A stretch of 64,000 nucleotides of DNA from Apoderus coryli. Taxonomy: Eukaryota; Arthropoda; Insecta; Coleoptera; Attelabidae. The translations under genes were made by a program, and so were the position numbers. Under the pieces are notes generated by a model. The model saw only the letters and a list, made by a program, of their open reading frames with translations, was not told the origin of the DNA and did no database searches. Below are positions 47,801 through 61,465 of this stretch, piece by piece (positions within the stretch are counted from its first letter, which is position 1; every line of letters starts with the position of its first letter). Location: contig OU452210.1 in assembly GCA_911728435.2 (NCBI GenBank), positions 11,408,001 to 11,472,000 on the forward strand, in the 5' to 3' direction.

Positions 47801-50800
47801 CTAGATTTTGCGTAAGATCAACTCGGGTGCTGATAGCAGTTAATTTGCTGCCCTGCTTTCATATCATCGAATCCCGCTTGTGCCTGAAGGTTGATGAGAC
47901 TGCGAAATATGTATTGTGTCCCTGCCCAGCCCTAGCCAGTATTAGATTTGCGACATTTGGTTAAGTAGCCCTTCTACCAGCCAGTCTAGAAGTAATAATC
48001 TACTTACCCACTCATATCGTGGACCGAGCAATTAACATTTGTCTAATGCCAAAAAAAACTTTCACTGAAATATCGCTTGAAACTAATGTGTGTGCACTTT
48101 AACTTTTTACGACTAATAATATGTTTTGTATCCCAAAATAGTATTGATAGTAGGTATCCTTATTTACACTTAATCAGAGGTCTTAATTATATTTAAGCCT
48201 AACATGTATTCTTTTGCTATTTTTATCCGTTGTTTTTAAAGCGTTTTTTAACTGTTACAAATGGAAAATTAGGGTGGGTATTCAAAATATATTTACATGA
48301 GCAGGGGGATATATCCACTGATCCAGTGATTAAACACTAGAAGCAACCCATTTAGGAATAGAATAGGTACAATTTTGTCGAACACGGATGTAACAGCTTA
48401 TGTAGTCTTAAACAGACTAAAGCTATTAATTCACAAAACTGATTTATACCCATTCACCTATGAAATATTACCCTATAAATTTCAAACTTCATTCGTAAGT
48501 TGTATTCCGCATATGCGATCGGTCATTTTTGTATTAAAAAATAACTTTCTACATGAACGCTATACGCTCGCTGGTAACATTTCTTCATTGTTTTAGTCGT
48601 CGCATATTAACTAACTCAGGTTTCCTATATTTAAATAATTTTAAGCAAAATAAATTATTACCTAAATTAAATCGCTAGAAAACTTACAAATGCCAATTAA
48701 TGTGCGCTTATTACGACTACTATTACTCTCACTGTCGAATGAGACGTAATTCACCTGGCTTTTCTATATAGATATCCGTTCCAATATCGTTTTTCCTGAA
48801 GTAATCTACAAGTGTTCCATGCTGGACTTTAGCCGATCTTTTCTTCAATAGAATGGTTATGGGAAAAACTAAGCACTCCAGCGTATAGCTGACATGTGGT
48901 CTATCATTGTTGTGGTCTTTTCGGAAAGGGTCGACGTTTGATCCAAACTTACATCATTAGGAAGACTTCGCTGAAATGTGAGACCCGGACAGGCCTTGAA
49001 CTGTCTAGCGATTCGACTAAAAGCAGCTATTTGAGGAAATTTTTCTACGACATTCACCTTGATAGGATTGATAAATATGCAAAAGCAGGTCAGAGAATGC
49101 TCAAGTTTGGGAGGGATTCCAGCAATTTAAGCATGTATTTTTAATCAGAACCCTACGCACGAGTCCAATTCAAGGTCTGACCTGTGTCTTCATCTTTCCT
49201 AGTAAAAGGACATAGACAAAAAATATCAGACCAGAGTTGCTACCAAAGAAAACTACTTCTGAAAAAATCGAGGCAAACGTAAATTGTAATCGGTATTTAA
49301 AAGGGAATGTATTCTGGAGAAAACAAAGAGTTGAATACAAGAAAAGACTACAGAAGATAGTTAATCATCAAAAACCTTCAATAGCTCACGTTCTTTTATA
49401 TTAATTCCTAAATCTAAATGACACATGAATTAATAAACAAAAAAAAATATTTTCTGTTATTTGTCATAAAATTGATTGAATACTCTATTGAAAGAATTAT
49501 TTTTTAAACTATATATATATATATATATTTGTCTAATGTAAGTTTACTAAAAACTAGTTACCCCAGTAATTTGTAAGTTAATTCCAATCCTATGGAATAC
49601 TTTTTAAGTACAATTATCACAATATCTGTGAAGGGTAAATAGAATAATTAAAGCTGGAATAAATTATACCAGTTTTAGTTGTATATTATGACGTGTAATT
49701 TTCAATTGTACGAACAATAAATATACAATTCGACTTGTGGTGTGTTATGTATTCAGTTGAGAATATAAATGACCGCTGCCCGAGGAATTTCAGCTATTTG
49801 CTTAATTAAATTTGGGGTATAAATGGCACCACAACTTTAACAACGTGTATATCTCTCATCTCTTCAGTCTGATGTTTTACTTCCCTTACCCCTATACTCA
49901 CATACAATATTCAGGCATCTCTAATAATCTCTGAATGCTTGTTAAGGACTTTTTACAACTGTGTTGTGATTTACTTTGCTTTATGTTTTTTTTATCCAAA
50001 ATAACGAAGAACATATTCTTAATTTAATGGATTGATGAATAAGATTTAGACCTTTGCAGATCTTGTTTATAAATCGCGACAGGGTGATCTATTCTTGAAG
50101 TAATGCTGGTATCATAATTCGAAACTAAATGTCGGGTTTTAGTTTTTTGACACGATCTAGAGCGCATTGAACTATTTATCGATTCGCTAAACTATAGGGT
50201 GTTCTATTTAAAACAAAACTGATTAAGTTTCAATTAGGGGTGGATGATACAGCTCCCCATCCAAATCGACAGCTGTAATGAGCTGCATTGACTTGGTTGG
50301 TTTCAAAGATTTACCTCCACATCTTGTATGACTTCATGCCCTAAGCATTCCTTGTGATAGCGACACATTTTGTTATCAGGTGTTTGAAAGTTTTGTCGTT
50401 TTCCCTGCAAAATCTACTTCCGTCAATCGAAACAAATGCCAAATAGGAGAACAAGCTATGAACAACCGTCATATTAACTTAATCTATATTATATTCTGAC
50501 ATAGTTTTAATCTGCTATGTCTGATTTTGTAACATGACCACATTGCAGTGCAAAACATTAGAATTACGTATATTTTTTTTACATAAAGGGTGGGTGAATT
50601 TCTTGACACGTGTGTTTGCGACAAGAAAGCATTCGTAGTAGGAATGACTATACTTTCCGGGAAGGAAGTATGAACTTTCGAGGGCAAGGACATATAAGTT
50701 GAGACAGTAAAAGGGATCGTTTCTATATCGGAAATATACACCTGAGAATGTTACTTCACTTGAAATCGTATACAATATTTTCTAGTCATTAATTGTATAG

Positions 50801-50980
50801 TTCTTCATAAATCACTATATACAACATGTGTGTGATTTCCAAAATTGGAAACATACTTACGAAAACCTATTTTAATTTAATTATCTATATAACGAATTAA
50901 TATAGTTTCATATAAACTAAAAATGCTATTAAAATTAATTTTAAGATATTTTACCATACAGTCTCTTCTTGATTTTAAGT
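47801..50980. other. No gene recognised
   Basis: A GC-richer patch at about 48770-49170 gives overlapping open frames on both strands (48869-49057 minus, 48896-49144 plus) with no motif that I recognise. It may be an old transposon. Two overlapping minus frames at 50484-50775 are likewise unsupported. A dinucleotide AT run lies at about 49510-49529. Confidence 0.35.
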
Positions 50981-50984
50981 CCGC

Positions 50985-51251
50985 AAAGATGCCTCAGCCT
51001 CGCGATGTTTCAAACGTCGTTTTTGGTGCATCTACCCTTCGATCGTCGCGAAAACTCAGCTGTGCACGTTTGAATCCTCCATAACAATGAGAAATTATCG
51101 ACTGATGTGATGCTTCATTGCCAAAAACAGAAATCAACTCAGCGAGAAGATAATTTGCTTTGAAAATTGTGAAAAAATGATCGCGCGAAAATTTTCTCGG
51201 TTTAATTACTTTGTTCGAATATTTTTTAACTAATAATTCTCTATAGCACAC
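50985..51251 (-). pseudogene. Mariner-family transposase N-terminal relic
   Basis: The minus frame includes LISVFGNEASHQSIISHCYG, then GFKRAQLSFRDDRRVDAPKT. This fits the helix-turn-helix end and linker of mariner/SETMAR-like transposases (pattern xxxFGxExxxxxxxxxWxxxFxxGxxSxxDxxRxGRPxT). The conserved Trp and GRP are mutated. The catalytic domain is not present downstream. It is a small decayed fragment. Confidence 0.55.
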
Positions 51252-53495
51252 TATAGCTTTAAGTTAACTCGACATGAAGGTTAATTTTTATCAGGGATAT
51301 TTAATCTATGCTTCAGTATGTGCAACGGAAAATACATCAGTTTTCACTGAGTAAATCTAGAATTTTTTTAGGCTGATGCAATGTGACTGAATGTTCGAAA
51401 CCCACTAAGAGTTAATATTAAATTTGTATAAACCCAAAGAAACAGATAATTTAAAACACATTTTGAAAAGTTTGTAACCAAAAAAAAAATAAAAATAATA
51501 TTGAAATTAAAGTAAATTGATAAAAATCACTCGAGGTATTTTGATTTGTAAATTGAACATTTCTTTTGTAATATTATGGATAAAATTTACATAATGATAT
51601 TTCGTCGCCGGAACTGAAGCATTTGAATTTATTTATTTATTAAACATTATGTCTGGGTTAGTGACATTGGCTTAAATAATTAAATTCTTCAAGAGAATTA
51701 TAAATATTAAATTATTCATTAATTTTAAGTCTCATTGTTTAATTTTATGAGTATTGTAAGATATTTAAAAACACGGTCTTCGATACGAGGTAAACCAAAC
51801 TAATGGAATTAGAAACAAAATAATTTGAATATTAATTATTAAAATTTAAAAAATTATTAATTGTTATTGCCTTCAACGGGCGTTCATGAATTAAAAATAT
51901 ATGCTTGATAATTACGAGAATTTTATGCGATTGAAAAATCCAATGAGAAACTATTAGCCAATAATATTCAAAAAATTATGGATAAGTGATAATAACAAAA
52001 TTTGTTTATGTGGGTCCCCATATTTATAGGGTTGTATTTAAGTCGTATAAGATATCGTGCATCAATATTGCTAAGTCTTCTGTTACATGAACAATCATAT
52101 TTCTCACACAGGCATTGAAAAGGGCTAGCTAAAATCTTGTTGTAATTGCTTAATATTTATAGAACATGAGCTTTCATTACGAATACGTGTCAGAGCAGTG
52201 AAAGAGTTTCAGCCAGTTTCAAATACTCGAGTCATATTTCTATTTATTTATTTGATTTGAATAATAATAAGAATAATAATCCATATTTTGTCAATGTTCT
52301 TCGTAAAGATTACATGTTTTAACTTGTTCTAAATAAACTTAAGTACATTAGTGCTTTCAATTAATTAATTTACGCCAATCAATCGACTGCATATCATACA
52401 GCGCGTGCTAAAATTATATTATATATAATTAAATTATTAATAGTTCGTTTTTTCAAATGAAACCCCTTGTATATTACTCCATAAATTGCAAGACGAATGC
52501 TTTAAGATGACATATATACCTAAATCAGTAAGTTTTCTTAATAAAACCACTTTTCGTGACGAATTATTTTGGAAAGAAGTTAATTTTAAATAAGGAAATA
52601 TCACATTTTTTAAACACCGTCAATAATTTTTTTTTTATAAATTACTCATAAAGGTCAACAAAATATTGCAATGTGAAAATATTTTAGATTGATAGAACAC
52701 CTAGGAAGACGTAAGATACCAAAATAATATCGTCCTAATTTATTTTCGCCTTATAAGCGCCCTATATAATTATTATTAATAAATATTAATATTTCTCCAT
52801 TACTGAAATTAAAAGTCAACTTAAGAATAGACTACTTTTTCAAATTAATATTTTCATTGGAAATACTCTTAATCAATCTAATAATAAGTACCGATTATAG
52901 AAATTCACAACATGTGTTTTCTAAATAATATTGCTTTATCTAGGTACTTACATTACCTTCTAAAGGATTAATTTGTTATACATACTGTCGGTTAATTGAT
53001 GGTGTTTGAGTCAAAGATAAACAAACATTACCCTTGTTATGACATAATAGCTTGAAGTTTCTAAGCAAGAGTGTGGTAGGCAGCAATAGTAGTAGTGTGT
53101 CCCTAAAGTGAGCGTTGAAACTCTCATAACACGCACATGTTGCCTCTATTAGAGGCAATTAGTAATCAGTGACAACTCCAACGCGTGCCGTGCCGTAAAC
53201 TGGTTTATTCCGATCGCTTAGGCAACATTTTTTCACGGCCGATCTTCCTTATTCGTAGTAGATGCCGATACAGGGCGCTATAATTTTGATATAACAGTAT
53301 TTTGAGACACATCAGAAAAAATTAATTAAATAAATTTAATAATTCCCTCTGTACGGGTTGTCTCATTGTTAAACGGCAACCTGTACAATTATCTTATAAT
53401 TACTTAAATTTAACTTTTAGGCCAAAACCTGGCCAAATGATTTAGAAAATGAAAAAGTAAAACACCAATAGGTACTTTTAATTTTTTTTTGTAAA
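51252..53495. other. No gene seen; a GC-richer unassigned patch near 53.0-53.3 kb
   Basis: AT-rich DNA. About 52980-53290 has a less biased composition (GCGTGCCGTGCCGTAAAC, AGATAAACAAACATT). It has no gene-like frame and could be regulatory. That is only a guess from composition. Confidence 0.3.
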
Positions 53496-53739
53496 AACCC
53501 ATAACTGCACCACTGATGATGAGGCCTGGTGCCTTGATACATGTATGGTTATTTGATTGATTCATGACTCCTAGAGGGATTTATTAAATTTATTTCGTAT
53601 AGATTAGACTTTTATTTCCCTCTAATAATATCTCACTCCACTTAAATATGAACTACTTCTTTAAATTCAAAATATATGGCATGGCTCGTAATATTATTTT
53701 TTTCTACTAATATAGGCTGAGAAATTGAGATCGAATCGA

Positions 53740-53900
53740 ATATATCGATACATTTCTAGCATCTCTAATAATGAAAGAAAGTTGAGATTTACATTTTGTT
53801 TACAATAACATTCGTCACGTCAAATACTAATATTTTTATACATTTCCCACAATTGTTTGACTTCGTGACAAAATGTTTCCAAATTTTCCACGCACACAGA
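53740..53900 (+). repeat. Dispersed repeat, second copy of the 20.5-kb unit
   Basis: It shares ATATCGATACATTTCTAGCA, CATTCGTCACGTCAAATACT and AATTTTCCA with 20505-20700, in the same orientation. A minus-strand hairpin motif (CACTGATGATGAGGCCTGGT on plus) lies about 200 bases upstream at 53505-53540. Confidence 0.6.
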
Positions 53901-56900
53901 TCTTTTCGTTACTTTTATGAAAAAATTGACGATTTGGGAACTATTTTAAAAATGTTTTACACTTATTTTGAGTTTCAGAAACTCTACCCTGTTTTTGTTG
54001 AAGCTTCGAGTGAGTAAGAGCTATCACGTTCTATTATTCATTAAAATAAATTAGTTTAAAATATAGAGAAAAATTCTAAAATTGACAAAATTCAATTTGT
54101 GTACCTACCACGTCATACCACCTTCAAGTGGGAAATATAAACAGTTGGTACTTATATCATCGTTCCCTTGATAAGGTACCGTTGACTTTTGGATGTTTTC
54201 GAATTTAAAAAAAAAATGTTTACATATGAATAAATTTAACCTAATATGCATTTGCAATAATAAATTTCTTGAATTATCCTGTTGGCTTAGAACCAGTACG
54301 AAAAATACATTTTTTGAGAAAAATCATAAATAATGATCCTGAAATTATGTATTTTAACCGTACATAATAAATAATAATTCAGAGTTCAAATGCATCATCT
54401 AAAGGTCAACGGCAGTACAGATTAATCCAAGTGAGTCTGGAGAATATCCTCACATCATTTCAACTGATGTCAATGATAAAAGGAAACCATCTATTGTAAA
54501 CCTCTAAATATAGCAAACAGAAAAATAGATAAAAAAGTTGATATCATCTGATGTCTCCCAGAGAAATGAATTAAACTCAAAAAGCGGCAAGACACTTGTA
54601 ATATGCAGAACTGAAAGTGGAAAACGTAAAAGCAGCCGCACTAATGCTTGCTGAAGTGGTATGATCGCATTTCTGTTCTATTCTATCTCATCCTGCTATT
54701 CCTGTTACGCGGATTGAGCTTTGATTGTAAGGGGAATATACATAGATAAACAGGATTGGATTTAACTGCTAGAAATTTATATACATATATATATAGAGTG
54801 AAAATTCCATTATTACACAGTTTTTGTATAAATTCAAATTATACTAATGTCGATATTCTGCATCTACAAATCCAAAGTTTTAAATATTTTAATGGTTATT
54901 TCAAAATTGACGGTTGCAGAAAAAGGCAGTATAAATGTTTCTTTATATTTAGGTTTGTTTTCGTGTTGAAAGGGGATTGATTTAATAGAATTATTTATTT
55001 TGATAATTAAATTAAATGTAAAACAAAAACAATTAAAGTCTGCTTTTTAGGTAGCAACGCCTTCATTAGTGTAATTTATAAAAGCAACTTCAAAAAGGGA
55101 TATAATGTGTTCTAATTTCTGCAGAAATCTAGAGATTCGATTACACAATATTCACTCTTTATTATGAATGGAGAATGTAACAAAGTTTAAAGAAAATTAA
55201 TATCTAATAAAATTCTATGGCTTTCAGTTTTTTTCTGGTTTTAGATGTGAAAGACACAGAGAGATTCATTGATTTATTTTAATAAATTAAGACGACATCG
55301 ACATTCGAAATCCATTTTAAATTACCTTTTTCTGGAATAATTAAATATTTTCAAACTAAGTATTTGCATAATTAATTAACATTTTATTTTTATAATTTTT
55401 AAAACATTTTGCCCTCATCGGCATTAGTAAAATTCCATGTTTCCCAAGACTATTTTCTGTGAAATCTATCGCTGGACTTCACTGTGGGACAAGATGTAGA
55501 CTTTTCTATGCGGTCGGTAGGTTCAACATAAATGAATACAACACGGGATATTACCTAAAATCTGAAACCTCTAAGCACTGGTGCCACACATAGTCAATTC
55601 TACAGGATACTTTTAATTAGCTGTATTTTTATACCATTATCATATTCAATTGGCCAAGTATTGTATTTAAAAAGTAAGTATGGTAATGTTATAAAATGTA
55701 ATAATGAGCTACTGAAAATTGATGTGTGCTCCAATTGGAATATAGTGTGAAATGTTAATTATTTTAGCAGAACAATTAAAAATAATAGTAATACAAGTAA
55801 AACTAAATAGTACTCGAAAAATACAAAGGTTAATTAGGCAGGACCAATCCAAGAGTGACCGTCTACAGAAACAACGAGAGAAGATTATTATGTTTAACCG
55901 CTCTGAAAATTCGCGTCTATCTAAGCCAGAAATTTAGTGTTTTTCTAATTTAAGTAGTCCGCAAGAATATTTCCAAGAAAAACAAGACTATAAATGACAA
56001 TTCATTAGTTAATTTATTTTATTTCGCATTAGACCTTCATAAAGTTCTATAATTCTAATGCCAAAAAAATTTAAAGATCATCAGAAAAGTGTGCATTTGA
56101 CAGTATGATTGTCATTACCTTACTTACGTATTTTGAGATGAACAGATATGCATGGTTTATTTTTGTATTGATAGTTATTAGGCAGTGAGTAAAATAAATA
56201 CATGCATATAACCAAGTACTTGCATATCAAATTATTGCATTAACGTAAACTATTCTAGTCCGCCTCTGTAGTCATTCTAAATTCTCGTTGTAAATGCTTC
56301 AAATTGAAAAGCTAAGTCAAATCGTTACTCTCGGCTTGAGATTACTCTTTTTTTTATTTGAATTGTTGTACTTCTGCCAGGACAAATAAATTTGTTTCCG
56401 TCATTATCGCTATACCTATAGATATATATACAAAGTGATTTAACAAAAATTATGTCTATAATATAGGAAGCTTAGGTCAAAGAGTTCACTTCAAACTGTA
56501 TACGCATAAATCAAAATTGAGTCCACATGTTAATATTTTGACGGAAATGTTTAAATGGAATTGTGATATTTAAAAATTACAGATTTACCGTAAATATATG
56601 AGGGTGATTTGTTGGTAAAAACAAACCGTGAGAATAAGGAAGTGGAAATTAGGTAAACCACATGAAAATATGTATCATCTCTCAGAGAACACATAACAAA
56701 TCGCAGTGGTGTAACACTAATATTTTATTTACTAAATGAGTTGGTTAATTATGTCTTTTAATATTTAACGTGGATACTGAAAGTATAATTTCAGTAATCG
56801 AAGGATTTGGATGCTATTAATAATAAAGATAATTTGCAATAGAAATTTGGGTAGAACACCCATCTCCTTTTTTAAAAAATTTAATAATTTTTCATTAATA

Positions 56901-56995
56901 TCAAAACTAGATACCGATTTGATTTTATTTTGAAAATTTATAGGAACTTGGCGTATTACCCGGGAGGGCTAGTCACATAATGTCTAAGCTAAATT
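53901..56995. other. No gene seen
   Basis: AT-rich. Plus frames at 53796-54017, 54756-54980 and 55752-55937 have no domain or splice support. Confidence 0.4.
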
Positions 56996-56999
56996 TTCA

Positions 57000-57240
57000 T
57001 TCATAACTTTTTTGATGTTTACTTTAGAGACTTGGTAATGACAAAAACTTTTCTGTTGGGTAATTGTTTGCCATTACCAAAAAAAATGATAGCCCGTTTA
57101 TTACCCAACAAAAAAGGCACCCTTACGAAAAAACGCCTGGATGTACCGTTTCCAAGATATTTTAAGGGTATTAATACGTATTCTACTGGTGTTAAATTAT
57201 TAGAAGAAAGACATATGCGGCTAAAAATATGTTTGTAAAG
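57000..57240 (+). repeat. Dispersed repeat family R2, copy 2
   Basis: It shares GAGACTTGGTAATG.CAAAA, TTACCCAACAAAAAAGG and AAAAAACGCCTGGATGTACC with 26.7-27.0 kb and, inverted, with 57.65-57.88 kb. The 68-codon frame over it is a by-product. Confidence 0.65.
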
Positions 57241-57242
57241 TA

Positions 57243-57505
57243 GGTAACCATAGCAACTATGTTTACAGTTTTCGTAATATGACCGATCTGGTCGAAAGCT
57301 TTCTTTGCAACTGCCAGAGTTTTCCAGAAAAACTTTCTAGTTTGTAAAAGTGGTTTAGTATGTAGTGTTTCTAAACTTGATTATTACTTCTTAATAATTA
57401 TGGAAACCATATAGCAACCATGTTTACAATATTCGTAATATGACAGATCTTGTCGAAAGGTTTCTTTAATACTATCAAAGGTTTCCAACTCTCTCAAGGA
57501 AAGCG
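57243..57505 (+). repeat. Direct repeat of about 95 bp, two copies 165 bp apart
   Basis: Copies start at about 57245 and 57410. They share AACCAT, AGCAAC.ATGTTTACA, TTCGTAATATGAC.GATCT, GTCGAAAG and TTTCTTT. They lie between the inverted R2 copies 2 and 3. Confidence 0.7.
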
Positions 57506-57649
57506 AATTTGATTCTGCATTCGTGAAAATCGGGGACATTTTGAGCACCTAATGAAAACAGTTTAAATAATAATTTTATAAATCTTTACATTTTCAGTTA
57601 TTTTAGTTAGTGTAATTTGAATTTTTAATTTTTGTCTGTAGCTTTATGT

Positions 57650-57885
57650 CTTAATAATCTTAAAATCGCTTGTAAACTGTACATCCAGGCGTTTTTTCCT
57701 AAGAGTACCTTTTTGTTGGGTAATAAAATAATATTTTTTTAACGAGATACAGGGTATCCCGAAAAGGAACGCCCTTTCGGCAATTTTATATAAGAAGCTA
57801 CACTTATTTTGCGCAATTCTATCACCTTTAGCAATATGGCCATGGCTTTCTGAAATACCCTGTATGCGGCCTAAAATCAAGGATA
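57650..57885 (-). repeat. Dispersed repeat family R2, copy 3 (inverted)
   Basis: On the minus strand it starts TACAGGGTATTTCAGAAAGC, then ATGGCCATATTGCTAAAGGT. It then shares TTACCCAACAAAAAGGTACT and AAAAAACGCCTGGATGTACA with copy 2. A second GATACAGGGTATCCCG inside points to an internal terminus-like motif also present in copy 1 (GATACAGGGAG). Confidence 0.7.
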
Positions 57886-59195
57886 CTCCCATATTATCCA
57901 AAAAAAAAATACGGGCGTTGTTCTCGTTAGTTAAGGAACGTAGTTCAATTAGGGAACCACCTGCAGTTGAGTCAAAATATAGCTCATCTGGTTCTGGTTA
58001 AGGCATCAGTTGAAGATGACCTTCGGACTTGTACGTAAACAAACAGTATGCTCAATCGAGAATTTTTGGAGCTTGTTGAGGCACATTCTAACATTTATAC
58101 ATATAGGCACCCATGCAAAGATTATATTTAAATGAGTAAGAGTATGCTGTGATTCCATGATGAAGACATGAAGAGCCTTCTCTAAGCAGTAATTTTGGAT
58201 TTAAGGTCAGTTAAAACTATCTTCTGGCTACCTTAAATCAAATATACAACAACACCAATCATTAACATGTGCATAGAGGGATATATATATGATCCCAGAA
58301 CGGAAGATTACCTCAAACCAATATGAGAGGAAACATAGCATAATTAACTTAAAATAATATTTAATTACATTAAATAATAATTAAAAATCTTGCACAATCA
58401 AAAATTTATTTTTACTGTTTACTAAAATGTTTAACAATCACTTATTTGTTACGCTACTGGCGGAAAATAAGTACATTGCGTGGGAACGCATTTCTGTGTA
58501 AGGAAACGAAGTAGACACGTCTGGGGATCTCTCAACGTTTCCGGGATTCCCAATAGGATTCAAACGGAATTACAAGTGGTTATATGAGATGTCACACATC
58601 AAATCATTTTAGTTTATACACAATAATTGCTTTAATAGTAAAATGTAATCACACCACTTTGTAGTTATATAAATAATTATTTAAATAATCAACGTTTATT
58701 TAAAAAAAAAAAGTACTGATAAGATTAGTTCTAAACTAAAACGATTAATTTAAGAATATGTCAACATTATCTTATATTGTTTCTAAACTAGACGTAATAA
58801 AAAAACATAAAAGATCTTCAGTTATCAGGATAAATGTAAATATGTAAACAGGGCAATATTTCAACGACCCCTTATAACTTCATGAATCTAAAAACATAAC
58901 TAATAGCTGTTTATTAAAAAGATAGTAGAGAAATAAAAAAAAAGAACCGTTCTCCCTGGCAATTCTCGGCTATCCGTCATCGGAATTTTTTTTATCTGCT
59001 GTCAACTGAAACATAAAACACTGGAAGATAAAGTAGAGTAGTTTCCTCTAGAGAGAACCCGTGGTCGCACTCAACTTCAATATAGATGATACGATGGATT
59101 GTATATTATGGCCCCACTATGCTATTTGAGGTTCACTTCTGACCATTTATGACACCTATATATACATAAATATCGAATAGTATAATACCTTTTTT
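57886..59195. other. No gene recognised
   Basis: Patches of less AT-rich sequence at about 57910-58080 and 58440-58620 have no domain that I recognise. Confidence 0.35.
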
Positions 59196-59196
59196 A

Positions 59197-59645
59197 TTTA
59201 TTTATTTAAGATACAACTGCCCGGACAGATACAAATCCAGTTAAAGGGCAGATAAATATTACTAAATACATAACAATAATAATAATAACTAATAAAAAAC
59301 TTAAACTAATTACTTAAAAAATAAACGTTTTATACATGACAAATTTGAATGGAATATATCCAAATCATTGGCCATATTGGACAAAGGAGAATGCAACAAC
59401 AAATTAGTGCTTGCCCGTGACCAGTAAAAAACAGTATTATTGTTGTTACGTGTCCGCAAAGTAAGAACATAAAATGGAAGCAATTCTAAAAAGTCTGGAC
59501 AATCAATAACTCCATTAATAATCTTGTACAGTAAGATACGCGTACTTAAATATGTCAAATTAAAACAATGTGGAAATCCAATGACTAGACGACCTCCACC
59601 GCTACGAAACTACAGAAACTTAGCAAAACGACGCTGAATACGTTC
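59197..59645 (-). mobile_element. LINE 3' end, same family as the 15.3-kb copy
   Basis: The minus strand carries SIERIQRRFAKFL, GFPHCFNLTYLSTRILLYKI, INGVIDCPDFLELLPF, LTLRTRNNN and SNLSCIKRLFFK. Each piece matches the 15.3-kb element in order. The 3' UTR CTGTCCGGGCAGTTGTATCT and the TAAATAAATAAA tail also match. A stop and substitutions are present. It is severely 5'-truncated. The truncated end abuts repeat R1 copy C within about 25 bases. Confidence 0.85.
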
Positions 59646-59664
59646 AATACTCGTGAACAACGCT

Positions 59665-60065
59665 AATCATCATTTTAAAGCATTTTTTATCTGCTTTACA
59701 GCGATGGGTTACTTTTGATATTTGCCCCCATAATTCTCGAGAAAATTGTGTTTAAAATGTCACCAGTTAGGTAGTTGGAACCTATCTTATTAGAATTATA
59801 ATACAATAATTTGAAACAGGGTTTTTTGGTGTCATTGATAGAGCGTGCGCTTTGCGTGCGGAAGGTCCTGAGTTCGAATGCCAGCTCTGGCAGTACTTTA
59901 TTTTTGAATAAAGTTATCGTTACTTTGTTACGTTAGTTTATTGGAAATAATACAATTATAATAATAATTATTATTAAAATTCTGTTTCGTTACGCAGGTC
60001 ATATATTTTTGATTATATTATACCTATCTTGTCGGGAAAGTTTTGGGGCGACACAACCGATTTTT
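59665..60065 (-). repeat. Dispersed repeat family R1, copy C (with tRNA-Ala-like module)
   Basis: On the plus strand it runs CATTTTAAAGCATTTTTTAT, TTCTCGAGAAAATTGTGTTT, then the tRNA-like module, then CTGTTTCGTTACGCAGGTCA and GTCGGGAAAGTTTTGGGGCG. This is colinear with copy B and inverted relative to copy A. The part beyond CATTTTAAAGC is missing where the LINE lies. Confidence 0.75.
59829..59893 (+). repeat. tRNA-Ala(TGC)-like sequence inside a repeat
   Basis: GATAGAGCG, an anticodon loop TTTGCGT (anticodon TGC, Ala) and GAGTTCGAATGCC in the T arm occur with tRNA spacing. The 5' acceptor strand is missing, so it is not a functional tRNA. The anticodon differs from copy B (CGC) by one base, and both would still read as Ala. 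Confidence 0.7.
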
Positions 60066-61465
60066 TTCAAATGTGTGTCATTGATTTTTCTCTGGAAACC
60101 CATACGTAACATTCTGCATTTAATGAAATTAGTATTGCTGGGGTTGATTAAGAAATTGAAATAAATATTGAATTGTAACATATATATATATATACACACG
60201 CACATACACAAAAAGGGGTGAAAGCAATGAGAGTGATGACTTGCGGTCCATTGGCGGTACACCAGCAATATAGGGTGAAATTGCAGTGGCCAATATCGAA
60301 GGATAAATTTTAATATGTTAATAAAAACGGGAAACCATAAAAGCGAAATTGGGGTAAAAATATGCCAAAATCTTAAAATATATTGATAAATCGTAAGACA
60401 TTCTGGTCTTAACTCTTTCTTATTTAATATAGTAAAAAACAATTATTATTGAGTATCAATGATTGAGAGCAAGGCGCATTAACTATATAGGTTGCCTCGA
60501 GTGAACTTGACCTACCCCAAGCAATCTACGTCACCGGCGACCGGCTTGCTTTACCACCGTATTATTTACAGTTATAAATATTTATCTATGGACCTTATAG
60601 ATTTCTTTTCTTTAATTAAATATTATAAATTAACAATTTTTATTTCCAAAGTTAAAACAACAGTTACAATAAAATGCAATAATCAAGTTCTAAGTTATTA
60701 CAATAATTTTAAATGTATGTTTTATTACAACTTTTAAGTAGTATGATGTTGTCCTTTATAAAAAGATCGTTATACACAATATAGGTAATAGGTTACAACC
60801 AGATTTAAAAAAAAATGTTCACACAACTTTAAACAAAACACAAAACGTAATATAATAATAATATTCACAAAAACACCAAAATGTCTAAACTCATATTCGA
60901 GGAAGTATAAAATTCTTTCAGTAACAGCTCATAACACTATCGTAACGAAAAGGGCAATCTCAAAAACAATAAATTAAATTTGCGCAAATAGATAGATAAA
61001 CTTTATTTGCTCATATAATACTACATGCAACAACATAGAATGCCAATACAATAAACCCATTTGGGTGTTGAGCTTGTCAAAATACATAACTAAAACTAAC
61101 GTCATAGATAAAACATCTATGCTAACATTAACACAAATATAATTAACCCCGTCCCCCCCAAATGTTTCACTGATTGCTCGATACAATCTGAATACAAAAA
61201 ACAAAGTAAATACATATAAACTAACCGAGTGGCCACAGAACTCCGGTCGCCGCTGACGTCATAATCCCCGCACAATCCCCTCACCTAAAAATAGTAGTGA
61301 ATAAAATACCGATATAAACTAATACACTTTTTTATTTATTAAATATAATACTTAGCATAATCAAGCATAAAAAAAAACAAATTAACAAAAAAAAAATAGA
61401 GAAGTCAAAACTCTCAGCTGTGGATATGTGTGTAAATGTTCTGTAAAACTCACTTAGTGCCACAT
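60066..61465. other. No gene seen
   Basis: AT-rich. A TGACGTCA palindrome (CRE consensus) sits at 61253-61260 in a short GC-rich patch (about 61225-61285). No exon is visible next to it. Confidence 0.4.

Noticed and set aside
59999..60442. 147-codon minus-strand frame
   Set aside because: It runs through repeat R1 copy C and a TATATA/CACACA low-complexity tract. No domain is visible, and its end repeats in the other R1 copy.
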